From: Dorea sp. D27
GTDB lineage: Bacteria; Bacillota; Clostridia; Lachnospirales; Lachnospiraceae
NCBI RefSeq assembly: GCF_001185345.1
Contig: NZ_KQ236744.1
Coordinates: 884,130 to 946,479 of the forward strand
Length of the DNA stretch: 62,350 nt
Direction: 5' to 3'
A program made the translations under genes and the position numbers. The number at the start of each line of letters is the position of its first letter. The first letter of the stretch is position 1. This document shows, one piece after another, positions 9,323 to 17,147 of this stretch. Under the pieces are notes generated by a model. That model was not told the origin of the DNA and searched no databases. It saw nothing but the letters and a program-made list of their open reading frames with translations.

Positions 9323-10525
9323 ATGCAGGGTACAAGAAAAGTAACAGATGATATCGTGTGGGTCGGCTGCAACGACAGGCGGCTAGCTTTGTTTGAAAAT
9401 TTATTTCCAATACCACGGGGAGTGTCCTATAATTCGTACCTTATCATGGATGAGAAGGTGGCATTGATGGATACGGTGGATGCGTCTGTCACGAGCCAAT
9501 TTATGGAGAACCTGGAATATGTGCTTGCCGGACGTGACATCGATTATCTCGTCGTTCAGCATATGGAGCCCGACCACTGTGCCAACATAGAGGAACTGAT
9601 GAAGAGGTATCCTCATATGCAGGTGGTCGCTAACACAAAGACGGTGCAGATGATCCACCAGTTTTTTGACGTTGAAGCTGACGGAAAGGTTAAACTTGTC
9701 AAAGAAGGGGACACGCTGTCAACCGGAGAGCACACGCTTCGCTTCGTGATGGCACCTATGGTCCATTGGCCGGAGGTCATGGTGACCTATGATGAAAAGG
9801 ACAAGATTCTATTTTCAGCGGATGCCTTTGGTACATTCGGCGCGCTTGACGGCAATATCTTCAACGATGAGATTGACTTTGAAAGGGACTGGCTTTCTGA
9901 GGCGAGAAGATATTATTCAAATATTGTGGGAAAATACGGTGCACAGGTACAGAGCCTGCTGAAGAAAGCTGCCGCACTTGATATCGCGATGATATGTCCC
10001 CTGCACGGGCCGGTGTGGAGAACAGACATCGATTTCTTCGTGGATAAGTATGACAAGTGGAGCAGATATGAACCGGAAGAGAGTTCTGTTGTCATCATAT
10101 ATGGGTCGATATACGGCCATACGGAGGCGGCAGTGAATTCGCTCGCATGCCGTCTGGCGGATGCCGGAGTGAAGGGAATCAAAGTGTATGATGCTTCATC
10201 TGCCCACGTGTCGGACCTGATTGCGGAAATATTCCGCAGCAGCCACGTTGTGCTCGCCTGCGCAACGTATAATGGAGGCATATATCCGCCGATAGAGAAC
10301 CTGCTGAGCGACATGAAGGCGCTGTCGGTACAGAAGCGTACAATTGCGCTTATGGATAACGGGACATGGGCACCGGCTGCAGGCAGGATGATCGTGAAGA
10401 GGCTGGAAGAGATGAAAGACATCACTGTGCTGGAGCAGCTTTCTATCAAATCTGTCCTCAAAGAAGACAGGGCCGATGAGCTGGAAGCATTTGCCCGGAA
10501 GATTGTAGAAGCAATGCAAGAATAA
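9323..10525 (+). CDS. fprA: FprA-type flavodiiron protein
   Basis: A 400-residue cytoplasmic oxygen- or nitric oxide-reducing protein of the A-type flavoprotein family. The N-terminal metallo-beta-lactamase-like domain carries the diiron ligand motif HMEPDH (near residue 80), with later His residues (MVHWPE, PLHGPVW); the C-terminal flavodoxin domain (about 255-400) starts with IIYGSIYGHTE for FMN. In Clostridia it detoxifies oxygen to water using reduced rubredoxin or ferredoxin. AGGAGG at 9308-9313 sits nine bases before ATG 9323, so the TTG at 9266 is not needed. The TM1266-type gene follows after 23 bases. Confidence 0.92.
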   Translation: MQGTRKVTDDIVWVGCNDRRLALFENLFPIPRGVSYNSYLIMDEKVALMDTVDASVTSQFMENLEYVLAGRDIDYLVVQHMEPDHCANIEELMKRYPHMQVVANTKTVQMIHQFFDVEADGKVKLVKEGDTLSTGEHTLRFVMAPMVHWPEVMVTYDEKDKILFSADAFGTFGALDGNIFNDEIDFERDWLSEARRYYSNIVGKYGAQVQSLLKKAAALDIAMICPLHGPVWRTDIDFFVDKYDKWSRYEPEESSVVIIYGSIYGHTEAAVNSLACRLADAGVKGIKVYDASSAHVSDLIAEIFRSSHVVLACATYNGGIYPPIENLLSDMKALSVQKRTIALMDNGTWAPAAGRMIVKRLEEMKDITVLEQLSIKSVLKEDRADELEAFARKIVEAMQE

Positions 10526-10548
10526 GATGAGGCAAGAGGAAGAGATAT

Positions 10549-10794
10549 ATGGACAACAGAGTATCTGTAATCAGCATAATCATAAAGGAAGAAGAATCCG
10601 TGACAGCAATCAATGAACTGCTGCACGAATTCCGGGAGTATATCGTGGGAAGGATGGGAATCCCATACCGTGACAGAGGCGTGTCCATCATCAGCGTGGT
10701 GCTGGACGCCCCTGGCGATGTGACGAGCGCGCTCTCCGGCAGGCTCGGGATGCAGCCTGGCGTCACCGCCAAGACATTGACGGCAAAATTGTGA
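10549..10794 (+). CDS. TM1266-type iron-only hydrogenase system putative regulator
   Basis: An 81-residue ACT-like protein that matches the iron-only hydrogenase system regulator family (TM1266). The family core GRMGIPYRDRGVSIISVVLD and the C-terminal SALSGRLGMQPGV are intact. Family members are usually found beside hydEFG maturation genes and may bind a ligand through the ACT-like fold. Here it follows the flavodiiron gene by 23 bases, and no hydrogenase or maturase gene is in the window. The repeat-like hairpin at 10798-10830 follows directly. Confidence 0.83.
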   Translation: MDNRVSVISIIIKEEESVTAINELLHEFREYIVGRMGIPYRDRGVSIISVVLDAPGDVTSALSGRLGMQPGVTAKTLTAKL

Positions 10795-10797
10795 ACA

Positions 10798-10830
10798 GGG
10801 ACGTGATCTTTTTTCGTTTTCCTACGTCCC
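10798..10830. repeat. GGGACGT palindromic element, copy 1
   Basis: GGGACGT (10798-10804) pairs with ACGTCCC (10824-10830) around a T-rich loop. It lies between convergent genes and could end transcription. A closely similar unit occurs at 17032-17071. Confidence 0.65.
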
Positions 10831-10832
10831 CC

Positions 10833-11477
10833 TTATAACCTGTGGATTCCGTTTTGGAGCTCTTCCGCCCATTTCTGCAGGTTGTATGTCCTGCCGCCGA
10901 AAAGCTTCAGGATGACCCCGGTCGGATTGTTTTCATTGGCAAAGGCATTGGCCTCGTCGGTATCTACGTGCATGGCGAGCGCGAAGTCGGGGCTTACGCG
11001 TACGACGACATCTGCAAATATAAGCGACCGTTCATAGCTCTCCATGATGACGAATACTTCATCATTGTCTTTGACGTTCAGCAGACCGGCCTGGACAGGC
11101 GTCATATGGATGTGGCGTTTGGCGACTATGACTCCGTGTCCGAGCTCCAGCGTCCCCTTTGGACCGATGAGCGTGCACCCGGGTGTGCCCTGGGTATCGC
11201 CGGACTGCCGGATCATCCCCGGCACGCCGAGCTTCCGGGAGTCGGTCATGGAGATTTCAACCTGTGTTTCCCGGCGGTAAGGCCCGAGCACTGCAATGTT
11301 TTCAAAACTGCCTTTCGGGCCTTTGACAGTGACCCGCTCTTCAGACACATACTGCCCGGGCTGGCTTAGAGGAGCTTTATATGACAAGGTCTTGTCCTCT
11401 CCAAATAGAATCTTATAATCTGCTTCGCTGATGTGCATATGGCGTGCACTCGTCTCGATTGGTATAGCAATCCCCAT
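10833..11477 (-). CDS. pduL: Phosphate acyltransferase PduL
   Basis: A 214-residue PduL-type phosphotransacylase, which moves acyl groups between CoA and phosphate (acetyl- or propionyl-phosphate). Both zinc-binding halves are present: SARHMHIS near the N terminus and VAKRHIHMTP in the middle, with the remaining His in ALAMHVDTDEAN. The open frame continues upstream to 11612, but ATG 11477 follows an AAAGGTGTGGAG site and matches the family start. It stands alone, without shell or other microcompartment genes, so it probably serves as a free cytosolic enzyme of acetate or propionate formation. Confidence 0.88.
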   Translation of the reverse strand: MGIAIPIETSARHMHISEADYKILFGEDKTLSYKAPLSQPGQYVSEERVTVKGPKGSFENIAVLGPYRRETQVEISMTDSRKLGVPGMIRQSGDTQGTPGCTLIGPKGTLELGHGVIVAKRHIHMTPVQAGLLNVKDNDEVFVIMESYERSLIFADVVVRVSPDFALAMHVDTDEANAFANENNPTGVILKLFGGRTYNLQKWAEELQNGIHRL

Positions 11478-11588
11478 AACTCTCCACACCTTTCTGTCTA
11501 TTTCATAGAATATCGCCAGACATAATATATCCTTATTGTAACAAAGAGGAATGCTTTTTTCAATCTTCATATATTTCAGATTACGTGC

Positions 11589-11617
11589 TTGAGAAATGCA
11601 GATAAATGGCATATAAT
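11589..11617 (+). promoter_or_regulatory. Sigma-A promoter for the small membrane protein
   Basis: TTGAGA at 11589-11594 and TATAAT at 11612-11617 are 17 bases apart. Confidence 0.7.
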
Positions 11618-11670
11618 AGGAGCAGGGAACGTAACTACTTGGAGTATAGATGATTTAAGGAGGAAGAAGG

Positions 11671-11880
11671 ATGAAAAACATTTGGGAAGCAGTGAGGGAA
11701 TTTTTCAAGCGGGACTGGACGCCGGCGGAAAAGGTGCTTGTTATACTATGCTGTATCTTGATTGGAGTCGTGAAAGGCTTCTTGCTGTCCCCGGTCAAGA
11801 AAGGCATCAGCTGCGGCAATAATAATGGAAATGTATATAACGAGCTTGACGATGATTACTGGCTGGATGACGAAGATTAG
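11671..11880 (+). CDS. Small single-pass membrane protein
   Basis: A 69-residue protein with a charged N-terminal helix, one hydrophobic segment at about residues 21-38 (LVILCCILIGVVKGFLL), and an acidic tail ending in DDDYWLDDED. It has its own promoter and an AAGGAGGAAG ribosome site. I do not recognise a family; it lies just ahead of the glnA control region but reads as a separate unit. It is probably a membrane-anchored small protein with an acidic cytosolic or extracytosolic tail. Confidence 0.65.
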   Translation: MKNIWEAVREFFKRDWTPAEKVLVILCCILIGVVKGFLLSPVKKGISCGNNNGNVYNELDDDYWLDDED

Positions 11881-11902
11881 ATTACATTTGTGGCAATGTT
11901 TG

Positions 11903-11927
11903 GCACTTTGGCACGTTGACAAAGTGC
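11903..11927. promoter_or_regulatory. Dyad overlapping the glnA -35 box
   Basis: GCACTTTG (11903-11910) and CAAAGTGC (11920-11927) form a perfect 8-bp inverted repeat with a 9-base centre. The right half overlaps the TTGACA of the glnA promoter, so a bound protein would block RNA polymerase. The binding protein is unknown. Confidence 0.6.
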
Positions 11928-11944
11928 TAATTACTATTTATAAT
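11916..11944 (+). promoter_or_regulatory. Consensus promoter of glnA
   Basis: TTGACA (11916-11921) and TATAAT (11939-11944) with a 17-base spacer, a perfect sigma-A match. Transcription should start near 11951, giving a leader of about 120 bases. Confidence 0.88.
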
Positions 11945-11962
11945 TTTATATTGTATAAAACA

Positions 11963-11992
11963 AAGGCGTTTTCACTGACATGGGAACGCCTT
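11963..11992 (+). promoter_or_regulatory. glnA leader hairpin, candidate ANTAR target
   Basis: AAGGCGTT (11963-11970) pairs with AACGCCTT (11985-11992). Three further pairs, two of them GU, extend the stem to 11 bp and leave an apical loop ACTGACAT with A at position 1 and G at position 4, as in loops bound by ANTAR proteins, although it is eight rather than six bases. The downstream gene encodes an ANTAR protein. A second hairpin of the usual tandem pair is not obvious. Confidence 0.45.
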
Positions 11993-12071
11993 AAATTATA
12001 CATAAATATGCATAAATATGCACATATTCTGTCGTAAATACTATAAATTCGTGTTGAGGAGGGAAATGATA

Positions 12072-13403
12072 ATGAATAATTACACGGTAGAGGATGTTTT
12101 GAAAATGGTCCGCGACGAAGACGTGGGATTTATACGCCTTCAGTTTACCGATATCTTTGGCACTTTGAAAAATGTAGCGGTTACGGTAAGCCAGCTTGAG
12201 AAAGCGCTCGACGGCAGCTGTATGTTCGATGGTTCGGCCATCGATGGTTTTGCTGGCGTGGAAGATTCAGATATGTACCTGCGCCCGGACTTGAGTACAT
12301 TTGATATATTTCCGTGGAGGCCGCAGCAAGGTAAAGTGGCGCGGCTTATCTGTGATGTATATAAAGCAGATGGAACCGCATTTGAAAGCGATCCGCGTTT
12401 CATATTGAAACAAGTGGCAGGCAAGGCTAAGGTAGAAGGCTACGAGCTGCATGTAGGTCCGGAATGTGAGTTCTTCCTGTTCCACACGGATGAGGACGGG
12501 CTGCCGACCACGCTCACACATGAATGTGCCGGCTACTTTGACCTGGGGCCACTTGATCTGGGAGAAAATGCCCGCAGAGACATGGTGCTCACGCTTGAGG
12601 ATATGGGATTTGAGATTGAAGCCTCCCACCATGAGATGGCCCCGGCACAGCATGAGATAGATTTCAAATATGATGAGGCGCTGGCTACCGCAGATAATAT
12701 CATGACATTCAAGCTGGTCGTCAAGACCATTGCAAAGCGCCATGGACTGCATGCTACATTTATGCCGAAGCCGAAATACGGTACGAACGGTTCGGGCATG
12801 CATCTGAATATGTCGCTTAACAGAGATGGAATCAATGTGTTTTCGGACCCGGAGGATGAAAAAGGGCTGAGCAGAAAGGCGTATCATTTTATAGGGGGCA
12901 TCATGAAGCACATGAAGGCTATCAGCCTTATTACCAACCCTGTAGTCAATTCTTATAAAAGGCTAGTACCCGGTTATGAGGCGCCGGTGTATATCGCATG
13001 GTCGGCAAAGAATCGTACGCCGCTTATACGCATTCCGGCGGCACGTGACGGCGATGTGAAAGTGGAGCTTAGAAGTCCGGATCCTTCGGCGAATCCGTAC
13101 CTTGCCTTGTCCGTCTTACTGGCGGCAGGAATGGATGGCATACACAAGGAGCTGATGCCGCCTCAGAGCGTTGACTGCAATATAAACAAGATGACGGAAG
13201 AACAGAGGAAGGAAGCTGGTATCGCCCCCTTGCCGGGAAGCCTTCTGGAAGCGGTTCGCGCATTTGAACAAGATGAGTTTATGAAAGGAGTGCTGGGGGA
13301 AGACCTTTCTAAAAAGCTTATCAAGGCGAAGACAGAAGAGTACATGAAATACCGTGGACAGGTTACCGAGTGGGAGATTGAAAAATATCTGCACAGAATC
13401 TGA
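12072..13403 (+). CDS. glnA: Glutamine synthetase type I
   Basis: A 443-residue type I-alpha glutamine synthetase, which makes glutamine from glutamate, ammonia and ATP as a cytoplasmic dodecamer. Visible family blocks are FDGSAIDGFAG near residue 55, GPECEFFLF near 130, the glutamate/ammonia-site region ASHHEMAPAQHEIDFKY, the ATP-site GTNGSGMHLNMSL, and NSYKRLVPGYEAPVY. Length and the lack of an adenylylation tyrosine segment fit the feedback-inhibited Gram-positive type. AGGAGGG at 12057-12063 favours ATG 12072 over ATG 12066. nitR follows after 47 bases. Confidence 0.95.
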   Translation: MNNYTVEDVLKMVRDEDVGFIRLQFTDIFGTLKNVAVTVSQLEKALDGSCMFDGSAIDGFAGVEDSDMYLRPDLSTFDIFPWRPQQGKVARLICDVYKADGTAFESDPRFILKQVAGKAKVEGYELHVGPECEFFLFHTDEDGLPTTLTHECAGYFDLGPLDLGENARRDMVLTLEDMGFEIEASHHEMAPAQHEIDFKYDEALATADNIMTFKLVVKTIAKRHGLHATFMPKPKYGTNGSGMHLNMSLNRDGINVFSDPEDEKGLSRKAYHFIGGIMKHMKAISLITNPVVNSYKRLVPGYEAPVYIAWSAKNRTPLIRIPAARDGDVKVELRSPDPSANPYLALSVLLAAGMDGIHKELMPPQSVDCNINKMTEEQRKEAGIAPLPGSLLEAVRAFEQDEFMKGVLGEDLSKKLIKAKTEEYMKYRGQVTEWEIEKYLHRI

Positions 13404-13450
13404 TACCTGCCTGCCATAACGAGTAGAAAAACATTACAGGAGGTGTCGGT

Positions 13451-13999
13451 TTGGCTGGTATTATTGTTGTATTTCCAAATAAGGACAATGCAGTCAATAT
13501 CCGTAACCTGTTAGTCCGCGAAGGTTTCGCTGTCACCGGGGTATGTACTACTGGTGCGCAGGCCATGAATTATGTCGATACGGTTGAGGAAGGAATCGTC
13601 GTGTGCGGGTATAAGATGAAAGATATGCTGTATTCTGAACTTCGTGAATATCTTCCTGATGATTTTGAGATGCTGTTAATAGCGTCTCCTGACAAGTGGA
13701 GCAGCGGGCTCGCAGAAGGTGTGGTGGGGCTGAACATGCCAATCAAGGTTTATGACCTGATGAATACGGTGGAAATGATGCTTCAGAACATGAACCGCAG
13801 GAGAAGAAAGAGGAAGCAGAGGCAGAGGGAACGGAGTCCGGGGCAGCAGGAGGTCATACAAAGAGCAAAACAGCTTCTGATGGAACGCAACAACATGTCT
13901 GAGGAGGAAGCGCACAGATATCTGCAGAAAAGCAGCATGGACAGTGGGACAAATATGGCGGAGACGGCAGAGATGGTATGGAGCATCATGGCTGAATAG
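13451..13999 (+). CDS. nitR: ANTAR-domain antiterminator (NitR-type)
   Basis: A 182-residue protein with an N-terminal receiver-like fold (about 1-115), a basic linker (RRRRKRKQRQRER) and a C-terminal ANTAR RNA-binding domain (about 130-180; RAKQLLMERNNMSEEEAHRY). Clostridial glnA is commonly followed by such a gene, known as nitR, thought to act as a transcription antiterminator in nitrogen control. The phospho-acceptor Asp of a true receiver is not seen (the strand reads GIVVCGYKMKD), so it is likely a pseudo-receiver that responds to protein contact or a ligand. TTG start after AGGAGGTG. Confidence 0.85.
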   Translation: MAGIIVVFPNKDNAVNIRNLLVREGFAVTGVCTTGAQAMNYVDTVEEGIVVCGYKMKDMLYSELREYLPDDFEMLLIASPDKWSSGLAEGVVGLNMPIKVYDLMNTVEMMLQNMNRRRRKRKQRQRERSPGQQEVIQRAKQLLMERNNMSEEEAHRYLQKSSMDSGTNMAETAEMVWSIMAE

Positions 14000-14023
14000 A
14001 GATCGTGGAAGGAGAGAGCTAAT

Positions 14024-14857
14024 ATGAGATTTACGAAAATGCATGGGCTTGGCAATGATTACGTGTATGTGAACTGTTTGGAAGAGAGGATTGGGAATCC
14101 GCCGGAAACGGCCAGATATGTAAGCGACCGGCACTTTGGGGTGGGTTCTGACGGGCTTATTATGATCAATCCTTCAGAAATCGCCGACTTTGAGATGGAG
14201 ATGTACAATGCCGACGGTTCGCGGGGAGAGATGTGCGGCAATGGAATCCGATGCGTGGCAAAATACGTGTACGATTACGGACTTACCGATAAGACCAGCA
14301 TCTCTGTAGAGACACTTGGCGGCATCAAATATCTGGATTTGACCGTAGAGGATGGAAAAGCCGTGCTTATCAAAGTGGATATGGGGACGCCGGTTCTTGC
14401 TCCTGAACAGATACCAATCGTATCTGTGGGGGATGCTGTTATCGATGAGCCTGTCGTTGTAGACGGAACAGAGTATAGGATGACGGGCGTTTCTATGGGG
14501 AACCCTCACGCTGTAATTTATGTAGATGATCTGTGTGGACTGGATATTGAGAAGACAGGGCCGAAGTTTGAAAACCATGAGCGTTTTCCGAAACGTATCA
14601 ACACGGAATTCGCCCGCGTAATCGACAGGACTACAGTGGAAATGCGCGTCTGGGAGCGTGGTTCCGGCGAGACTCTCGCGTGCGGCACCGGTGCCTGTGC
14701 AGTAGCAGTGGCCAGCATATTGAACGGCTTTACGGAAGATGAGGTTACCGTAAAGCTGCGAGGTGGCGACCTGCTCATAAAGTGGGACCGTGAAACAGAT
14801 AAGGTGTATATGACGGGGCCGGCTACCGTTGTATATGACGGTGAGATTGATATATAG
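14024..14857 (+). CDS. dapF: Diaminopimelate epimerase
   Basis: A 277-residue PLP-independent epimerase that converts LL- to meso-diaminopimelate for lysine and peptidoglycan. The two catalytic cysteines are visible in GEMCGNGIRC and ETLACGTGACA, with the start MRFTKMHGLGNDYVY typical of the family. It lies 24 bases after nitR and 30 bases before dapL, which supplies its substrate, so the two form a lysine-biosynthesis pair that may share the glnA-nitR transcript. Confidence 0.95.
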   Translation: MRFTKMHGLGNDYVYVNCLEERIGNPPETARYVSDRHFGVGSDGLIMINPSEIADFEMEMYNADGSRGEMCGNGIRCVAKYVYDYGLTDKTSISVETLGGIKYLDLTVEDGKAVLIKVDMGTPVLAPEQIPIVSVGDAVIDEPVVVDGTEYRMTGVSMGNPHAVIYVDDLCGLDIEKTGPKFENHERFPKRINTEFARVIDRTTVEMRVWERGSGETLACGTGACAVAVASILNGFTEDEVTVKLRGGDLLIKWDRETDKVYMTGPATVVYDGEIDI

Positions 14858-14887
14858 ACATGTTATAGATAACGAGGAGGAAAGTAT

Positions 14888-16102
14888 ATGTTTAAGATAA
14901 ATGAAGACTACTTGAAGCTGCCGGGCAGCTATCTGTTCTCTACCATCGCTAAGAAGGTTGCGGCCTTCCAGACAGAACACCCGGACAAATCTATCATACG
15001 GCTCGGAATCGGGGACGTGACCCGGCCGCTGGCACCGTCCATCATCGACGCGCTTCACGGCGCGGTGGACGAGATGGCACATGCAGAGACATTTCACGGA
15101 TATGCACCGGATCTGGGTTACGAGTTTCTGAGAAATGCGATGGCTGAACATGATTATGTGGACAAAGGGTGTGACATTAAGGCAGACGAGATATTTATCT
15201 CGGACGGGGCAAAGTGCGATTCGGGAAATATTCAGGAAATCTTCGCAAAGGATAACAGGATAGCAGTGTGTGATCCTGTATATCCGGTTTATGTAGACAC
15301 GAATGTGATGGCCGGGCGGACCGGAACCTATGATGCACGTACGGAGACGTGGAGCAGCGTCATCTATATGCCATGTACGAAAGAGACCAATTTTGCGCCT
15401 GAGCTGCCAGAGGAGGTGCCGGATATCATCTATCTCTGCTTCCCGAACAATCCAACCGGTGCCACGATTACAAAGGCTCAGCTTAAGGAATGGGTTGATT
15501 ACGCGAATAAGAACGGAGCTGTGATTATTTACGATGCCGCGTATGAAGCATACATTTCTGAGGAAGATGTGCCACATACGATCTACGAATGCGACGGGGC
15601 CAGGACGTGTGCCATAGAGCTGCGCAGCTTTTCCAAAAATGCAGGTTTTACAGGTGTCCGACTAGGTGCCGCTGTGGTTCCGAAAGATTTAAAATGCGGA
15701 GATGTCATGCTTCATTCTCTGTGGGCACGCAGGCACGGAACTAAATATAACGGCGCCCCCTATATTGTCCAGAGGGCAGGGGAGGCAGTTTATTCAGATG
15801 CGGGTCAATCACAGCTTAAAGAACAGGTAGCATACTATATGAAAAATGCCGCTATTATCTATGAGGGGTTGAAAAGCGCAGGATATAGTGTGTCCGGTGG
15901 AGTAAATGCACCGTATATATGGCTGAAGGCACCGGAAGGCATGACTTCATGGGAATTTTTCGACTATCTGCTGGAACGTGCAGGTGTGGTCGGTACGCCA
16001 GGCTCCGGGTTCGGGCCAAGCGGTGAAGGCTACTTCCGCCTGACTGCATTTGGCTCTTATGAAAATACGGTTGCCGCTGTCAAGAGAATCCAAGAGATAT
16101 AG
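14888..16102 (+). CDS. dapL: LL-diaminopimelate aminotransferase
   Basis: A 404-residue class I/II PLP aminotransferase that makes LL-diaminopimelate directly from tetrahydrodipicolinate and glutamate, bypassing the acylated route. The PLP lysine sits in SFSKNAGFTGVRLGA, with the cofactor-binding FPNNPTGA and YDAAYEAYI blocks upstream and the opening KINEDYLKLPGSYLF typical for DapL. An AACGAGGAGGAAAG site precedes the ATG. DapF directly upstream uses its product. This pathway is common in Clostridia. Confidence 0.95.
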   Translation: MFKINEDYLKLPGSYLFSTIAKKVAAFQTEHPDKSIIRLGIGDVTRPLAPSIIDALHGAVDEMAHAETFHGYAPDLGYEFLRNAMAEHDYVDKGCDIKADEIFISDGAKCDSGNIQEIFAKDNRIAVCDPVYPVYVDTNVMAGRTGTYDARTETWSSVIYMPCTKETNFAPELPEEVPDIIYLCFPNNPTGATITKAQLKEWVDYANKNGAVIIYDAAYEAYISEEDVPHTIYECDGARTCAIELRSFSKNAGFTGVRLGAAVVPKDLKCGDVMLHSLWARRHGTKYNGAPYIVQRAGEAVYSDAGQSQLKEQVAYYMKNAAIIYEGLKSAGYSVSGGVNAPYIWLKAPEGMTSWEFFDYLLERAGVVGTPGSGFGPSGEGYFRLTAFGSYENTVAAVKRIQEI

Positions 16103-16192
16103 GGCATAGAAGAAGTAAGAGAAACAAAAAAGAGCAGGATTAAGCCGCCGGCAGAAGAAGATGCTTCCCGGGGGCTTTTCTGACGGCCGCGG

Positions 16193-16990
16193 TCAGTTTT
16201 GGCCTGCCTTAATCTGAAGCTCCGTAATGTGCTCCTTCTCTTCGGACGCCTGATGTATATCCGTCCAGAGCAGTTCCAGAAATGGTCCCTGTAGGCTGTA
16301 GCCGCGCTCTTTGGCATATGCCAGAAGCTTCGGGATATAGACGGCATTCTGGGCACAGTCTCCCCTATAGCTGACGGAGAGGTAATTTCCTGGCTCGATA
16401 ACATCTGCTCCGCTTTTGTCAATGATAAAGACATCGGTATAGTCCCTGTAATCGCCTGACGCCGCACTGTCTACAGGGATGACGGACCCGATTCGGTTAT
16501 TTCCGATGATATAAAGTTTGTCTTTGTTCTTATTCAAAAGCTGCTTGATAAGCATATCCATCTCCTCGTCCTGGCTGTAGCCGGCGTGAATCATATGGCA
16601 TCGGCGCGCAGAAAGCGCCTTCTCTTCGATAACTCCAATTGGCTGCTTTATAGCGTCCCGGATAATTTCCAGGCGGTCTTCGATATTCGACTGCAGCGTT
16701 TCCAGGGACTTCATACGCTCCCTGATAATATCCAGCTCCTCCTGCAGCATAGTCTCCGTATTGGAAAGGCTTCGCTTGTCCAGATACTCCCGGATCCGCT
16801 CCATAGAAAAACCAAGCTCCCGCAGATCCCGGATAACATTCAACCGCCACAGGTCATGAATGTGATACATACGGTAGTCATTCTCCCCTCTGTGCGGCTT
16901 TAAAATACCAAGCTTCTCATAATAACGCAGAGAATCCGGGCCGATATTGTACAATTGAGATATTTCACCGATACGATAATAATGCTTCAT
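16193..16990 (-). CDS. MerR-family regulator with effector domain
   Basis: A 265-residue MerR regulator: N-terminal winged helix (YRIGEISQLYNIGPDSLRYY), a long coiled coil (about 75-120) and a C-terminal GyrI-like effector domain (about 125-260), as in BmrR-type multidrug sensors. It is divergent from a MATE efflux gene whose promoter has the 19-base spacer and central dyad that MerR activators need (17080-17110). It therefore probably senses a hydrophobic or cationic compound and switches on the pump. Confidence 0.88.
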   Translation of the reverse strand: MKHYYRIGEISQLYNIGPDSLRYYEKLGILKPHRGENDYRMYHIHDLWRLNVIRDLRELGFSMERIREYLDKRSLSNTETMLQEELDIIRERMKSLETLQSNIEDRLEIIRDAIKQPIGVIEEKALSARRCHMIHAGYSQDEEMDMLIKQLLNKNKDKLYIIGNNRIGSVIPVDSAASGDYRDYTDVFIIDKSGADVIEPGNYLSVSYRGDCAQNAVYIPKLLAYAKERGYSLQGPFLELLWTDIHQASEEKEHITELQIKAGQN

Positions 16991-17031
16991 AAAAAGATCC
17001 TTTCGTCATTTGGGTACAGGGCAATTGTCAA

Positions 17032-17071
17032 TTTGGGACGTGATCCTTTTGAGTTTTGTTACGTCCCCAAA
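17032..17071. repeat. GGGACGT palindromic element, copy 2
   Basis: TTTGGGACGT (17032-17041) pairs with ACGTCCCCAAA (17061-17071) allowing one extra C, around a T-rich loop. It resembles 10798-10830 and lies between divergent genes, so it is a dispersed element rather than a gene-end terminator. Confidence 0.6.
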
Positions 17072-17079
17072 TAAAACTC

Positions 17080-17110
17080 TTGACCTTAGTATTGTACCAA
17101 GGTTTAGTGT
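17080..17110 (+). promoter_or_regulatory. MerR-type promoter/operator of the MATE gene
   Basis: TTGACC (17080-17085), a 19-base spacer, then TAGTGT (17105-17110). The spacer holds the dyad ACCTTaGTAttgTACcAAGGT (8 of 9 paired). Overlong spacer plus central dyad is the mark of MerR activation. A TATAAT at 17110-17115 could give basal starts. Confidence 0.75.
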
Positions 17111-17147
17111 ATAATTACAAGGTAAATGATTTAAGGAGAGATTAATT

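Noticed and set aside
11951..12071. Glutamine riboswitch in the glnA leader
   Set aside because: The leader has one clear hairpin but I could not match it to a known glutamine-sensing RNA fold; an ANTAR target is the better guess because of the linked gene.
14174..15577. 467-codon open frame on the minus strand across dapF and dapL
   Set aside because: It lies antisense to two clear enzymes, and its translation has no family-like pattern; it is a by-product of codon use in the real genes.
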